Notes: a model not told the origin generated them from the letters alone. A stretch of DNA of 64,000 nucleotides from Microbispora sp. NBC_01189 (GCF_036010665.1 NZ_CP108581.1:5637501-5701500), one strand, 5' to 3'; positions 50,735 to 59,970 are shown, counted from the first letter of the stretch. Made by a program: numbers and translations.

Positions 50735-51990
50735 GCGGGATCAGGCTGGACCCGATCGAGCGGGCCGTCGCCGACATCCGGGACGGCCGGCCCGTCGTCG
50801 TGGTCGACGACGAGAACCGCGAGAACGAGGGCGACCTCATCTTCGCCGCGTCCAAGGCGACGCCCGAGCTGGTCGCCTTCATGATCCGCCACACCAGCGG
50901 CGTCATCTGCGTGGGCATGGAGGGCGCCACGCTCGACCGGCTCGGCCTGCCGCTGATGGTGCAGGACAACCGCGAGCGTCTGCGCACGGCGTACACGATC
51001 AGCGTGGACGCCAGGGACGGCGTGACGACCGGCATCTCCGCCGCCGACCGGGCGAAGACCATCAGGACCCTGTGCGACTCGGCGACCGAGCCGTACGAGC
51101 TGGTGCGGCCGGGACACATCTTCCCGTTGCGCTACCGCGAGGGCGGCGTGCTGGCGCGCCGCGGCCACACCGAGGCGTCGGTGGACCTCGCCCGGCTGGC
51201 CGGGCTGTCCCCGGCCGGCGCGCTCGCCGAGATCGTCAACGACGACGGCACGATGGCGCGCCTGCCGGGGCTGCGCGAGTTCGCCGACGAGCACGACCTC
51301 GCGCTCGTGTCGATCGAGCAGCTCGTCGAGCACCGCCGCCGGTCGGAGCGGATGGTCACCCGGGTCGCCGAGACCGGCATCCCGAACCGGTACGGCATGT
51401 GGCGCGCGTACGGCTACGCCAGCGCGCTCGACGGCGGCGAGCACCTCGCGATGGTGTACGGCGACCTCGGCGACGGCGAGAACGTGCTCGTCCGGGCGCA
51501 CTCCGAGTGTCTCACCGGCGACGTGCTCGGCTCCCTGCGCTGCGACTGCGGGGTGCAGCTCGACACCGCGATGCGGATGATCGCCGAGTGCGGCCGCGGC
51601 GTGATCGTGTACCTGCGCGGGCACGAGGGGCGGGGCATCGGCCTGCTGGCCAAGCTGCGGGCCTACGGCCTGCAGGACAACGGCAGCGACACCGTCGACG
51701 CCAACCTGGAGCTGGGGCTGCCGGTGGACGCCAGGGAGTTCTCCAACGCCGGGCAGATGCTCGCCGACCTCGGCGTGAGGTCGGTGCGGCTGCTGACCAA
51801 CAACCCGGCCAAGACGCGGGGCATGGACGGGTACGGCGTCAAGGTCCTCGGCCGCGAACCCATGCCGGTGGCGATGAACCCCTACAACGAGCGGTATCTC
51901 ACGGCCAAGCGCGACCGGCTCGGCCACGAGATCTCCGGCGGCGTACCCCGCGACATCCACGGCGAGCACTTCGGCAGGGAGGCCTCATGA
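50731..51990 (+). CDS. ribBA: DHBP synthase / GTP cyclohydrolase II bifunctional protein
   Basis: Starts both branches of riboflavin synthesis. The 419-aa protein has an N-terminal DHBP synthase domain ([17 protein letters not shown] with catalytic acids, [16 protein letters not shown]) and a C-terminal GTP cyclohydrolase II domain from about residue 207 with the zinc site [20 protein letters not shown] and [15 protein letters not shown] start overlaps the ribM stop. Confidence 0.97.
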   Translation: MSGIRLDPIERAVADIRDGRPVVVVDDENRENEGDLIFAASKATPELVAFMIRHTSGVICVGMEGATLDRLGLPLMVQDNRERLRTAYTISVDARDGVTTGISAADRAKTIRTLCDSATEPYELVRPGHIFPLRYREGGVLARRGHTEASVDLARLAGLSPAGALAEIVNDDGTMARLPGLREFADEHDLALVSIEQLVEHRRRSERMVTRVAETGIPNRYGMWRAYGYASALDGGEHLAMVYGDLGDGENVLVRAHSECLTGDVLGSLRCDCGVQLDTAMRMIAECGRGVIVYLRGHEGRGIGLLAKLRAYGLQDNGSDTVDANLELGLPVDAREFSNAGQMLADLGVRSVRLLTNNPAKTRGMDGYGVKVLGREPMPVAMNPYNERYLTAKRDRLGHEISGGVPRDIHGEHFGREAS

Positions 51991-52066
51991 GTGAGCGAAG
52001 CGAGCGAACGAGCAGGCACAGCGCGTTTCGCGCATGCGGCTCCGAGCCGTCAGGCGAGGAGGGCGC
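51987..52066. repeat. Palindrome-rich insert between ribBA and ribH
   Basis: The stretch GAGCGAAGCGAGCGAACGAG is followed by the hairpins GCGCG-TTT-CGCGC and CGGCTC-C-GAGCCG. It starts within the ribBA stop and supplies the GAGGAGGG before ribH. It resembles dispersed intergenic repeats of actinomycetes, but only this copy is in the window. Confidence 0.45.
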
Positions 52067-52537
52067 ATGAGCGGCGAGGGACGGCCGGGCGCGGCGGCGG
52101 TGGAGGCGGGCGGGCTCACCGTCGGCATCGTCGCGGCCCGGTGGCACGAGAAGATCACCGACCAGCTCCTGGCCCGGGCCGTCCGGGCGGCCGAGGACAG
52201 CGGCGCGGCCGTGGTCACGGCCCGGGTGGCCGGGTCGCTGGAGATCCCGGTGGTCGCGCAGGCCCTGGCGCGGCGCTGTGACGCCGTCGTCGCGCTCGGC
52301 GTGGTGATCAGGGGCGACACGGCCCACTTCGACTACGTCTGCGACTCGGTGACCGCGGGGCTGACCAGGGTCGGCCTCGACGAGTCCACCCCCGTGGGCA
52401 ACGGGGTGCTGACCTGTGACACCCTTGATCAAGCGGTCGAGCGGTCCGGCGTGCCGGGCAGCAGCGAGGACAAGGGGTACGAGGCGACGATCGCCGCCCT
52501 GGAGACCGCGGTCCTCCTGCGCGGCCTCGCCGGCTGA
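52067..52537 (+). CDS. ribH: 6,7-dimethyl-8-ribityllumazine synthase
   Basis: Condenses the two riboflavin precursors. The 156-aa protein has [47 protein letters not shown] with catalytic His, and [14 protein letters not shown] 52067 with GAGGAGGG upstream. The N-terminus ([13 protein letters not shown]) is slightly extended. Last gene of the rib operon, separated from ribBA by a short repeat-like insert. Confidence 0.96.
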   Translation: MSGEGRPGAAAVEAGGLTVGIVAARWHEKITDQLLARAVRAAEDSGAAVVTARVAGSLEIPVVAQALARRCDAVVALGVVIRGDTAHFDYVCDSVTAGLTRVGLDESTPVGNGVLTCDTLDQAVERSGVPGSSEDKGYEATIAALETAVLLRGLAG

Positions 52538-52645
52538 CCCCCGCGCGATCCTCGCATCCGCAGCGCCGAGCCGGGAAGATGTCACTGGTGATCACGTTCC
52601 GTCCGTCCGCCGGGCATGCCGTACGCAGCCGTGAGGGGGATCGTC

Positions 52646-53095
52646 ATGCCTGAGGGCGTGCCGTCGTTGCCCGTCACCTGGCGGCCCCGGAGCACGACGA
52701 TCATCGCGTACGGCCTCGCGGCGGTGATGGTGACCGGCGCGATCGTGCTGGCGGTCGGCCTGCCGGAACAGTTCCAGCTGCCCGACCGGCTGGGCATGGT
52801 CGGCTTCGGGCTGCTCGTGGCGTTCGTGCTGCACCTGCTCGGCCGCCTGCGGGTGCGGGCGGACGAGCGGGGGATCACGGTGGTGAACCCGCTGCGGGTC
52901 CACCACTTCGAGTGGGCCGAGGTGCTCGACGTCACGATGGTGGAGGGCGACCCCTGGCCCAAACTGGACCTCGCGAACGGGCTCAGCCTGGGCGCGATGG
53001 GCATCCAGAGCACCGAGAGGGAGCGCTCGCGCCGGGCGGTCGCCCAGCTCACCGCCCTCATCCGGGAACGCGGCGAGGCCCCCGACCACCCCTGA
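52646..53095 (+). CDS. PH-domain-containing membrane protein
   Basis: A 149-aa protein with two N-terminal helices (IIAYGLAAVMVTGAIVLAVG and GMVGFGLLVAFVLHLLGRL) then a soluble bacterial PH-like domain (LRVRADERGITVVNPLRVHH, FEWAEVLDVTMVEGDPWPKL). This fits the small actinobacterial PH membrane family often found behind ribH. ATG 52646 with GAGGGGG 7 nt upstream is preferred; an in-frame ATG 30 bp earlier is possible. Role unknown. Confidence 0.8.
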   Translation: MPEGVPSLPVTWRPRSTTIIAYGLAAVMVTGAIVLAVGLPEQFQLPDRLGMVGFGLLVAFVLHLLGRLRVRADERGITVVNPLRVHHFEWAEVLDVTMVEGDPWPKLDLANGLSLGAMGIQSTERERSRRAVAQLTALIRERGEAPDHP

Positions 53096-53134
53096 CGGCC
53101 GGGGACCTCGCCGCGGAGAGGCGGGCGCGCGGGG

Positions 53135-54265
53135 TCAGGCGGTCAGCCGTACGGGCGCGGCGCCGAGCAGGCCGCGGCGGCGCAGTTCGGGCAGCACGCC
53201 CTCCCCGAACCAGTAGGCCTCCTCCAGGTGCGGATAGCCGGACAGGACGAACTCCTCCACCCCGAGTGAGGCGTACTCCTCGACGAGATCGGCGACCTCC
53301 GCGTGGCTGCCGACGAGCGCCGTGCCGGCGCCGCCGCGCACCAGGCCGACCCCCGCCCACAGACCGGGGTGGATCTCCAGGTCCCTGACCCTGCCGCCGC
53401 GGAAGCCCTCGTGGAGCGCGAGCATCCGCTGCTGCCCGACCGACTCGCTGCGGCGGAGGACGGCCCGCGCCGCGTCGATGTCCTCGGGGGAGATCTGGTC
53501 GAGCAGCCGCCTCGCCTCCGCCCACGCCTCCTTGGACGTGTCCCTCGTGATCACGTGCAGCCGGATGCCGAAGCGCAGCGTACGGCCCTCGGCGGCGGCC
53601 AGTTCGCGCATCCGGTCGAGCTTGGCCGCGACCTGCGACGGCGGCTCGCCCCAGGTGAGATAGACGTCCACGTGCCGGGCCGCGACCGGGCCGGCGGCGG
53701 CGGACGAGCCGCCGAAGTAGAGCTCGGGCACGGGGTCGGGCCGCTCGGCGACCGTCGCGCCCTCGACGTCGTAGTAGTGGCCCGAGAAGTCGAACGGCCC
53801 GTCCCAGGCGCCGCGGACGATCGTCAGGAACTCCGCGGTCCGGGCGTACCGCTCGTCCTTGGCCAGGTGGTCGCCGAAGCGCCGCTGCTCGGCCGTCTCA
53901 CCCCCGGTGACCACGTTGAGCAGCAGCCGCCCGCCGGAGATCCGCTGGTAGGTGGCGGCCATCTGGGCCGCCAGTGTGGGCGACAGCGCGCCGGGCCGGA
54001 ATGCGACCAGGAACTTCAGCCGCGTGGTGACCTGGGTCAGCGCGGCGGTGACCAGCCACGCGTCCTCGCAGTAGGTCCCCGTCGGGGTGAGCACGGCCTC
54101 GAACCCCGCCTGCTCGGCCGCGCGGGCCACCTGGGCGAGATAGTCGATCGTGGGCGGGCGGCGCGTGGCCGCCGCGGACAGGCCGTGGCTCCGCGTCAGG
54201 CCGTGCCCGCCGCCGACGATCGCCCGGCCGTCGCCGGACGTGGGCAGGAACCAGTGGAATCTCAT
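53135..54265 (-). CDS. ssuD: FMNH2-dependent alkanesulfonate monooxygenase
   Basis: Releases sulfite from alkanesulfonates. The 376-aa luciferase-fold protein begins MRFHWFLPTSGDGR and has FEAVLTPTGTYCEDAW, LVAFRPGALSPTLAAQMAAT, LLNVVTGGE and FVLSGYPHLEEAYWFGEGVLP, all typical of SsuD. Last gene of ssuCBAD; the ATG overlaps the ssuA stop. The flavin reductase SsuE is not in the window. Confidence 0.95.
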   Translation of the reverse strand: MRFHWFLPTSGDGRAIVGGGHGLTRSHGLSAAATRRPPTIDYLAQVARAAEQAGFEAVLTPTGTYCEDAWLVTAALTQVTTRLKFLVAFRPGALSPTLAAQMAATYQRISGGRLLLNVVTGGETAEQRRFGDHLAKDERYARTAEFLTIVRGAWDGPFDFSGHYYDVEGATVAERPDPVPELYFGGSSAAAGPVAARHVDVYLTWGEPPSQVAAKLDRMRELAAAEGRTLRFGIRLHVITRDTSKEAWAEARRLLDQISPEDIDAARAVLRRSESVGQQRMLALHEGFRGGRVRDLEIHPGLWAGVGLVRGGAGTALVGSHAEVADLVEEYASLGVEEFVLSGYPHLEEAYWFGEGVLPELRRRGLLGAAPVRLTA

Positions 54266-55254
54266 CTCGCGGCCTTTCCGACGACATCGTTGAACCGGTC
54301 GTCAACGAACTGGGAGAAGGTGACCGTGCCGGGGATCAGGCCCTCGGCGCCGAAGGCGTCGGCGATCTCCTGCTCGGAGGAGACGACCGAGTCGTCGATC
54401 TCGATCGGGGTGGCCACGGCGCCCGCGACGGCGGCGTCCGCCACCTCGGCGGGCAGGCCGGTCTCCCGCGCCCAGACCTTCGCCCACTCGTCCAGGTGGG
54501 CGGCGGCCCAGACCCGGGCCCTGGCGAGGCGGGTGAGGAAGTCGGCGATCGCGGCCCGCTTGCCGGTGTCCTCGAGCGCGGCCGGGGCCGCGACCTGGAA
54601 GCCCAGGCCGTTCACGACGCCCGTGCCGTCGACCAGCAGCCGCGCCCCGTGCTGGATCTCCGCCTGGGAGGTGAAGGGGTCCCAGATGGCCCAGGCGTCG
54701 ACCGTGCCGGAGGAGAAAGCCGCCAGGGCGTCGGCCGGCTGGAGATACTGCGGCTGGATGTCCGCGAAGGACAGCCCGGCCTTCTTCAGCACGGCGAGCA
54801 GGTGGTAGTGGGCCGAGCTGCCCTTGGCCACCGCGACCTTCCTGCCCTTGAGCTGCTCCGGCGAGGTGATCGCGGACCCGCCGGGGACGAGGATCGCCGA
54901 CCCCTTGGCGCTCTGCCGGTAGGCCGAGACCACCTTGATCTTCGATCCGGAGGCGGCGGCGAAGACGGGCGGGGTGTTGCCCACGCCGCCGATGTCGACC
55001 GCGCCGGCGTTCACGGCCTCCAGCAGCGGCGGACCGGAGGTGAACTGCGACCACGTGATCGTGTAGGAGGTGCCGCCGAGCAGCCCGGCGGCCTTGAGGA
55101 TGGCCTCCGAACCGGCCTTCTGGTCGCCGACCCGCAGAGTGACGCGTCCCTTGGCCTCGCCCGGCTGCCCGGCGGCGTCCGGCCCGGTCGAGCCGCAGGC
55201 CGCCGTACCGGTCGTCAGGGCGAGCAGCAGCGCGGCGAGGAGTCTCCTGGTCAT
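54262..55254 (-). CDS. ssuA: Aliphatic sulfonate-binding lipoprotein
   Basis: Extracellular binding protein of 330 aa for sulfonates. Signal peptide with lipobox (TTGTAACGS), then VTLRVGDQKAGSEAILKAAG, GAVDIGGVGNTPPVFAAASG and GSSAHYHLLAVLKKAGLSF, typical of SsuA/TauA-type proteins. ATG 55254 overlaps the ssuB stop (ATGA); longer frame upstream is a shadow. Confidence 0.94.
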   Translation of the reverse strand: MTRRLLAALLLALTTGTAACGSTGPDAAGQPGEAKGRVTLRVGDQKAGSEAILKAAGLLGGTSYTITWSQFTSGPPLLEAVNAGAVDIGGVGNTPPVFAAASGSKIKVVSAYRQSAKGSAILVPGGSAITSPEQLKGRKVAVAKGSSAHYHLLAVLKKAGLSFADIQPQYLQPADALAAFSSGTVDAWAIWDPFTSQAEIQHGARLLVDGTGVVNGLGFQVAAPAALEDTGKRAAIADFLTRLARARVWAAAHLDEWAKVWARETGLPAEVADAAVAGAVATPIEIDDSVVSSEQEIADAFGAEGLIPGTVTFSQFVDDRFNDVVGKAAR

Positions 55255-56024
55255 TTCGTTCCTTCCGGGGGCACGCCCAGGGCGGCCAGCAGGGCCGCGC
55301 GCAGGGCGAGGAGGTCGTGGTGGTCGCGGTGCCGGGGGCGCGGCGCGGTGACGGTCCAGGAGTGGGCGACCCGCCCGCCGTCGAGCACCAGGATCCGGTC
55401 GGCGAGGGCCAGCGCCTCGTCCACGTCGTGGGTCACCAGCAGCACGGCCGGGCCGTGCGCCGACCACAGGTCGAGCACGAGGCGGTGCACGGTGATCCGG
55501 GTCAGCGCGTCGAGCGCGCTGAACGGCTCGTCGAGCAGCAGCAGGCGGGGCTCGCGGACGAGGGCCCGGGCGAGGCTCGCCCGCTGCGCCTCGCCGCCGG
55601 AGAGCGTCAGCGGCCATGCCCCGGCGCGCTCGGTCAGGCCGACCTCGGCCAGCGCGGCGTCCGCCCTCGCGGCCGGTCCCGGCGCGTCCAGGCCGAGCGT
55701 GATGTTGTCGCGCACCCGCTTCCACGGCACCAGCCGGGGCTCCTGGAAGGCCACGGCCACCGAGCCGCCGACCTCGATGTCACCCTCGACCTCCTCGTCC
55801 AGCCCGGCGAGCGCGCGTAGCAGGGTGGACTTGCCCGAGCCGCTGAGGCCGAGCAGCGCGACGAACTCGCCGGGCGCGATCGTCAGGTCGAGGCCGTCCA
55901 GCACCGCGCGGTCGCCGAAGCGCCGGGTGAGCCCGCGTACCGAGGCGGCGGGCGGCCCGCCGGGGCGGCCCGCGTCGCCGGCGGGGGCCGTGCCGCTCAG
56001 CGGGACAGGAACTCGCGCCGCCAT
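55251..56024 (-). CDS. ssuB: Aliphatic sulfonate ABC transporter ATPase
   Basis: A 257-aa ATPase with Walker A LGLSGSGKSTLLRAL, Q-loop VAFQEPRLVPW, signature LSGGEAQRASLARAL, Walker B LLLLDEPFSALD and H-loop VTHDVDEAL. It drives SsuC. The start overlaps the ssuC end by 28 bp. Confidence 0.95.
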   Translation of the reverse strand: MAARVPVPLSGTAPAGDAGRPGGPPAASVRGLTRRFGDRAVLDGLDLTIAPGEFVALLGLSGSGKSTLLRALAGLDEEVEGDIEVGGSVAVAFQEPRLVPWKRVRDNITLGLDAPGPAARADAALAEVGLTERAGAWPLTLSGGEAQRASLARALVREPRLLLLDEPFSALDALTRITVHRLVLDLWSAHGPAVLLVTHDVDEALALADRILVLDGGRVAHSWTVTAPRPRHRDHHDLLALRAALLAALGVPPEGTK

Positions 56025-56848
56025 CCGAGCGCCCTCCTTTCGAGCAGCCGGACCAGGGCGTCGGTGAGCAGGCCGAGAGCGCTGTAGACCAGCAGGCCGA
56101 CCACGATCACGTCGGTGCGGAGGAACTCCCGCGCATCGTTGATCAGGTAGCCGAGCCCGGCGTCGGCGTTGACCTGCTCGGCCACGATCAGCGCCAGCCA
56201 GGCCACGCCGAGGCTCTGGCGCAGCCCGACGAGGGTCTGGGGGAGCGCGCCGGGGAGCACGATGTGCCGCACCAGCGCGGCCCGGCCGAGCCGGAGCGTA
56301 CGGGCGAGTTCGGCGAGTTTGCCGTCCACGCCCCGGATGCCGGAGAACGTGTTGAGGTAGAGAGGGAAGGACACGGCGAGCGCGACCAGCAGCACCTTGG
56401 GCGCCTCACCGATGCCGAACCAGAGGATGAACAGCGGGATCAGCCCGAAGAACGGCAGTGCCCGGAGCATCTGCATGATCGGGTCGACCGCGTTCTCACC
56501 GGCCCGGCTCAGCCCGGCCACCAGCGCCAGGACGACGCCGGCCGCCGCGCCCGCCGCGAAGCCCAGCAGGACCCGTTCGAGCGACACGGCGATCGCCGTC
56601 GGCAGCGTCCCGGACCGCACCAGGTCGAGCGCGGTCGCCGCGATCCGCGACGGCGCGGCGAGTGATCGGGCGGGCAGCAGCCCGCTGCCGCTCGCGGCCT
56701 GCCACAGCAGCACGACGACCACGGGGCTCACCCACCGGTACGACCGCCTCGCTGCGGCGCGGGCGGCGGCGGCACGGGCGGCGGCACGGGGGCGGGACCG
56801 GGACTCCACCCGGACCCCGCCCCCGAGTTCGACGACGGACATGGACAC
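55997..56848 (-). CDS. ssuC: Aliphatic sulfonate ABC transporter permease
   Basis: A 283-aa permease with about six helices. A basic Ala/Arg-rich lead precedes helix 1 (WVSPVVVVLLWQAASG). The permease motif is ELARTLRLGRAALVRHIVLPGALP, and the tail ends LLERRALGWRREFLSR. First gene of the ssu operon. Upstream at 56897-56913 lies CCTA-N9-TAGG around TTGACT on the minus strand, a possible promoter and sulfur-control site. Confidence 0.93.
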   Translation of the reverse strand: MSMSVVELGGGVRVESRSRPRAAARAAAARAAARRSYRWVSPVVVVLLWQAASGSGLLPARSLAAPSRIAATALDLVRSGTLPTAIAVSLERVLLGFAAGAAAGVVLALVAGLSRAGENAVDPIMQMLRALPFFGLIPLFILWFGIGEAPKVLLVALAVSFPLYLNTFSGIRGVDGKLAELARTLRLGRAALVRHIVLPGALPQTLVGLRQSLGVAWLALIVAEQVNADAGLGYLINDAREFLRTDVIVVGLLVYSALGLLTDALVRLLERRALGWRREFLSR

Positions 56849-56896
56849 ACCTCGCAGGGAACGTCGGAAGATTCCCCAACAGGGTTACCGACATTT

Positions 56897-56913
56897 CCTA
56901 CCAAGTCAATAGG
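56897..56913 (-). promoter_or_regulatory. TTGACT promoter with CCTA/TAGG dyad upstream of ssuC
   Basis: Read on the minus strand: CCTATTGACTTGGTAGG, a 4-bp dyad around a -35-like TTGACT; TAACCC lies 16 bp further as a poor -10. It probably drives ssuCBAD. The dyad may be a sulfur regulator site. Confidence 0.4.
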
Positions 56914-56914
56914 T

Positions 56915-57880
56915 TTACTGCCCTCGTGATGAGGCGCGGGCGGCGCGGGCGGCCAGCGCACGCAGATACGCGCGCAGCTCGGGAGGCTCGTGTACCTCGA
57001 ACTCGCAGCCGAGCATGAGCAGACGCGACGCGAGCCACTCCAGGGTGTCGGCCGGTCCGCGTACGCGGCAGCTGTGGTCGTCCACCGGCTCGACGCTCCC
57101 CGCGGCGGCGCCGAGCCGGCGTGCCGCCTGACCGGCCGGAAGGCGCAGGGTCGCCACCACCTCGTAAACGGGTGCGGACGAGTACAGCTTGGCGGCGACG
57201 AACTCGGCCGGGTCCTGTTCCGGTGGCACGCGGGCCGGGAACCGTACGCCGGTCGGGTGAGGGTCGCCGATGCGGTCGGCGCGGAAGATCCGCCAGTCGT
57301 CGCGGTCGTCGTCGAACGCCAGCAGATACCACCGGCGTGCGGCCGCGACCAGGCGGTACGGCTCGGTCAGGCGCCTGGTCTCGGCGCCGTCGCCGGACCG
57401 GTAGGCGAAGCGCAGCCGCTCGCGGTTGGCGACGGCTCCGGCGAGCACCACCAGGGTCCGCGGGTCCACGGGCGGCTCGGCTCCCGCGAGCATCGGCACC
57501 GTCGCGGTGGCGAGTGCGCCCACCCGGCGCCGCAGCCGGGAGGGCAGCACCTGCTCCAGCTTGGCCAGGGCGCGCACGGACGCCTCGTCGATGCCCTCCA
57601 CCGGATGCGCGGCGGCCGTGCGCAGGCCTACGGCGATGGCCACCGCCTCCTCGTCGTCCAGCAGCAGCGGCGGCATGGCGGCACCCGCGGCGAGCCGGTA
57701 GCCGCCCACCGCGCCCATCGTCGCCTGGACCGGATATCCCAGCTCGCGTAGGCGGTCGACGTCGCGGCGTATGGTCCGTGGGCTGACTCCCAGACGCCCG
57801 GCCAGTTCGCTCCCCGGCCACTCGCGGGGCGTCTGCAGCAGCGACAGCAGAGTGAGCAACCGCGCGGACATGTCACTCAT
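56915..57880 (-). CDS. WYL-domain transcriptional regulator (YafY-like)
   Basis: A 321-aa DeoR-type regulator: N-terminal helix-turn-helix (WPGSELAGRLGVSPRTIRRD, about residues 21-40), a middle region (DEEAVAIAVGLRTAA) and a WYL domain with VAAARRWYLLAFDDDRDDWR, where small ligands or oligonucleotides are thought to bind. ATG 57880 is preferred over 57892. It is divergent from the epoxide hydrolase with an AGGTC-AC-GACCT dyad between them, so it probably controls that gene. Confidence 0.9.
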   Translation of the reverse strand: MSDMSARLLTLLSLLQTPREWPGSELAGRLGVSPRTIRRDVDRLRELGYPVQATMGAVGGYRLAAGAAMPPLLLDDEEAVAIAVGLRTAAAHPVEGIDEASVRALAKLEQVLPSRLRRRVGALATATVPMLAGAEPPVDPRTLVVLAGAVANRERLRFAYRSGDGAETRRLTEPYRLVAAARRWYLLAFDDDRDDWRIFRADRIGDPHPTGVRFPARVPPEQDPAEFVAAKLYSSAPVYEVVATLRLPAGQAARRLGAAAGSVEPVDDHSCRVRGPADTLEWLASRLLMLGCEFEVHEPPELRAYLRALAARAARASSRGQ

Positions 57881-57909
57881 GGCACCAAGCATGCCCGGTC
57901 ATCTAGGAC

Positions 57910-57921
57910 AGGTCACGACCT
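57910..57921. promoter_or_regulatory. Dyad between the WYL regulator and epoxide hydrolase genes
   Basis: AGGTC-AC-GACCT is a perfect 5-bp dyad. A TAGCGT (57932-57937) lies downstream of it and may be the -10 of the epoxide hydrolase gene. Likely the regulator's operator. Confidence 0.5.
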
Positions 57922-57968
57922 ACATGCGCCCTAGCGTCGATCCGTCATCGCGACGCATCGGGAGAGAC

Positions 57969-59102
57969 ATGAGCACAGAGATTCGCCCATTTCGTATTGA
58001 GATCGCTTCGGCCGACCTGGACGACCTGAACGACAGGCTGGACCGCGCCCGGTGGCCTCGTGAGCTGCCCGGCGACGGATGGAGCCGCGGCGTCCCCGCC
58101 GCCCTCCTCCGGGAGCTCGCCCGCTACTGGCGCCAGGAGTACGACTGGCGCCGGCACGAGGCGCGGCTGAACGAGTTCCCGCAGTTCATGACCGAGATCG
58201 ACGGCCAGGACATCCACTTCCTGCACATACGATCGGCCGAGCCCGGCGCTCTGCCGCTCGTCCTCACGCACGGCTGGCCGAACTCGTTCCTGGAGTTCAC
58301 CGAGCTCATCGGCCGTCTCGCCGACCCCCGTGCGTACGGCGGCGACCCGGCCCTGGCGTTCCACGTCGTGGCGCCCTCCCTGCCGGGCTTCGGCTTCTCC
58401 GCGCCGCCGCGCGGCACCGGCTGGACCGCGGCGCGCGTGGCGCGGACCTGGGCGGAGCTGATGCGTCGTCTCGGCTATGAGCGGTACGGCGCGCAGGGCG
58501 GGGATTTCGGGGCCTACGTCGCCCCGGAGGTGGCCAAAGCGGCGCCGGACCACGTGGCCGGCGTCTACGTCGTCAGCGGTCTCGGCTTCCCCACGGAGAA
58601 GGACCTTCCGGAGATGACCGAGGACGAGCGGACGGCCTATGCCCGGCTGATGAAACAGGACTGGATGCACGGCGTCGACCACCACGCGCTGCTGCGCGCG
58701 GCGCCGCAGACCTTCACGTACGGGTGGCACGACTCACCGCTCGCGGCGCTGGCCTGGATGACCCAGAAGTTCCAGGAGTTCAACGCCTCCGGCAGGCCAC
58801 TCGAGGAGGTCGTCGACCGGGACCTGTTCCTGACCAACGTCAGCCTCTACTGGTTCACGGGGACGTTCGGGACGTCGGCCTGGCCCTACTACGAGAGCAC
58901 CGGCTCCGGCTGGCCGGAGGGCCAGACCGTCGCGCCGACCGGTGTGTACAGCGGACCGCCCGGCATCCGCCGGCTCGCCGAGCGGCACAACATCGTCCTT
59001 CACTGGCCGGAGGACAACCCGGGCGGCCACCACTTCATCGCGATGGACCAGCCGGATCACCTCGCGGCCGACATCCGCGCGTTCTTCGCCAGGGTGGGCT
59101 GA
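57969..59102 (+). CDS. Epoxide hydrolase, alpha/beta-fold
   Basis: A 377-aa protein with the N-terminal EHN domain (FRIEIASADLDDLNDRLDRA, WRRHEARLNEFPQF) and an alpha/beta hydrolase core: HGWPNSF oxyanion region, nucleophile Asp in AQGGDFGAY, and the late His in NPGGHHFIAMDQP. This is the microsomal-type epoxide hydrolase family. ATG 57969 with GGGAGAG upstream. Probably detoxification, controlled by the divergent WYL regulator. Confidence 0.92.
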   Translation: MSTEIRPFRIEIASADLDDLNDRLDRARWPRELPGDGWSRGVPAALLRELARYWRQEYDWRRHEARLNEFPQFMTEIDGQDIHFLHIRSAEPGALPLVLTHGWPNSFLEFTELIGRLADPRAYGGDPALAFHVVAPSLPGFGFSAPPRGTGWTAARVARTWAELMRRLGYERYGAQGGDFGAYVAPEVAKAAPDHVAGVYVVSGLGFPTEKDLPEMTEDERTAYARLMKQDWMHGVDHHALLRAAPQTFTYGWHDSPLAALAWMTQKFQEFNASGRPLEEVVDRDLFLTNVSLYWFTGTFGTSAWPYYESTGSGWPEGQTVAPTGVYSGPPGIRRLAERHNIVLHWPEDNPGGHHFIAMDQPDHLAADIRAFFARVG

Positions 59103-59146
59103 CCGGCGCGGTCCAGCCGCGCCGTCCTCACCCCGTCGCCTCACCC

Positions 59147-59167
59147 CGTCGCCTCGCGGAGGCGACG
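59147..59167. terminator. Hairpin after the epoxide hydrolase gene
   Basis: CGTCGCCTC-GCG-GAGGCGACG is a perfect 9-bp stem between convergent genes. CCCCGTCGCCTC occurs twice in tandem here, and the second copy forms the stem. Confidence 0.5.
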
Positions 59168-59224
59168 CGGCCGCCCGTCCGGTGGTCGCCCCGGCCGGGC
59201 CCGGAGCGGCGTCCGCCGCGGCGG

Positions 59225-59815
59225 TCAGCTCGCGCCCGGGACGGTGACGTTCCGCTCCTTGAACGGGTAACCGGTCTTCGCGGCGTCGCTCTGCAGCCCG
59301 CTCATCGAGCGCTGGCCGGCGGTCAGGTCGGCCTCCGACGCCGTGCCGCTCTTGAGCCTGTCAGTGAGAGCCCTGACCTTGGTGTCGACGCCCTCGACAG
59401 CCCTGCAGAGCGTGGGGTTGGCCACGGCGAAGCCCTTGGCGACCCTCAGTTCGTGCAGCGCGAACAGGCCCGCCACCGCGGCCTTGGCGAACGTCCGCTT
59501 GCGCTTCTCCGCTCCCTGCTGGAAACCGCCACTGCGCAGCGGTTTGTAGATGTAGCGGTGGAAGGCGCCGAGGGCGAGGCCCGCGTGCAGCGCGAAGCGC
59601 GTCTTGGCGAGCCGCCTGGCGTTGCCGGCCTGCGGGCATGGCGAGTCGTACTCGCTCTCCGTCGCGGACGGCGTGGCGACCACCGCCGGGCCGGCGGCGG
59701 CCGCGTCTCCGGACGCCACGTCGGTGGTCGTGCGTCCGCAGCCGGTGAGCAGCGCCAGCGTCAGTGTGACCGCGGCCGTGAGCGCGGTAAGGGATCGGGC
59801 ATGTCGTGCGGCCAT
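59225..59815 (-). CDS. Putative lipoprotein of unknown function
   Basis: A 196-aa protein with a signal peptide and lipobox (ALLTGCGRT, Cys about residue 24). The mature part has a Thr/Ala linker, then a helical basic core (RRLAKTRFALHAGLALGAFH, RYIYKPLRSGGFQQGAEKRK) ending in FKERNVTVPGAS. I recall similar unnamed actinomycete proteins but no function. ATG 59815 with GGGGG upstream is chosen. It is divergent from the secreted Cys-rich peptide gene. Confidence 0.8.
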   Translation of the reverse strand: MAARHARSLTALTAAVTLTLALLTGCGRTTTDVASGDAAAAGPAVVATPSATESEYDSPCPQAGNARRLAKTRFALHAGLALGAFHRYIYKPLRSGGFQQGAEKRKRTFAKAAVAGLFALHELRVAKGFAVANPTLCRAVEGVDTKVRALTDRLKSGTASEADLTAGQRSMSGLQSDAAKTGYPFKERNVTVPGAS

Positions 59816-59970
59816 CGTTTCCCCCTGAGACCCTCTGGTTGCGCGACCGTGCCTGCGCGGCCCGATCTGGGCCGCCGCGGGCACGTTCTGGACGAGGTTG
59901 CCGTACGGATGCCAAATATTCGGGCTTTTGCCGTATGCGGAGGAGCTCATCGCAATGGTCGGCCGGGCAC

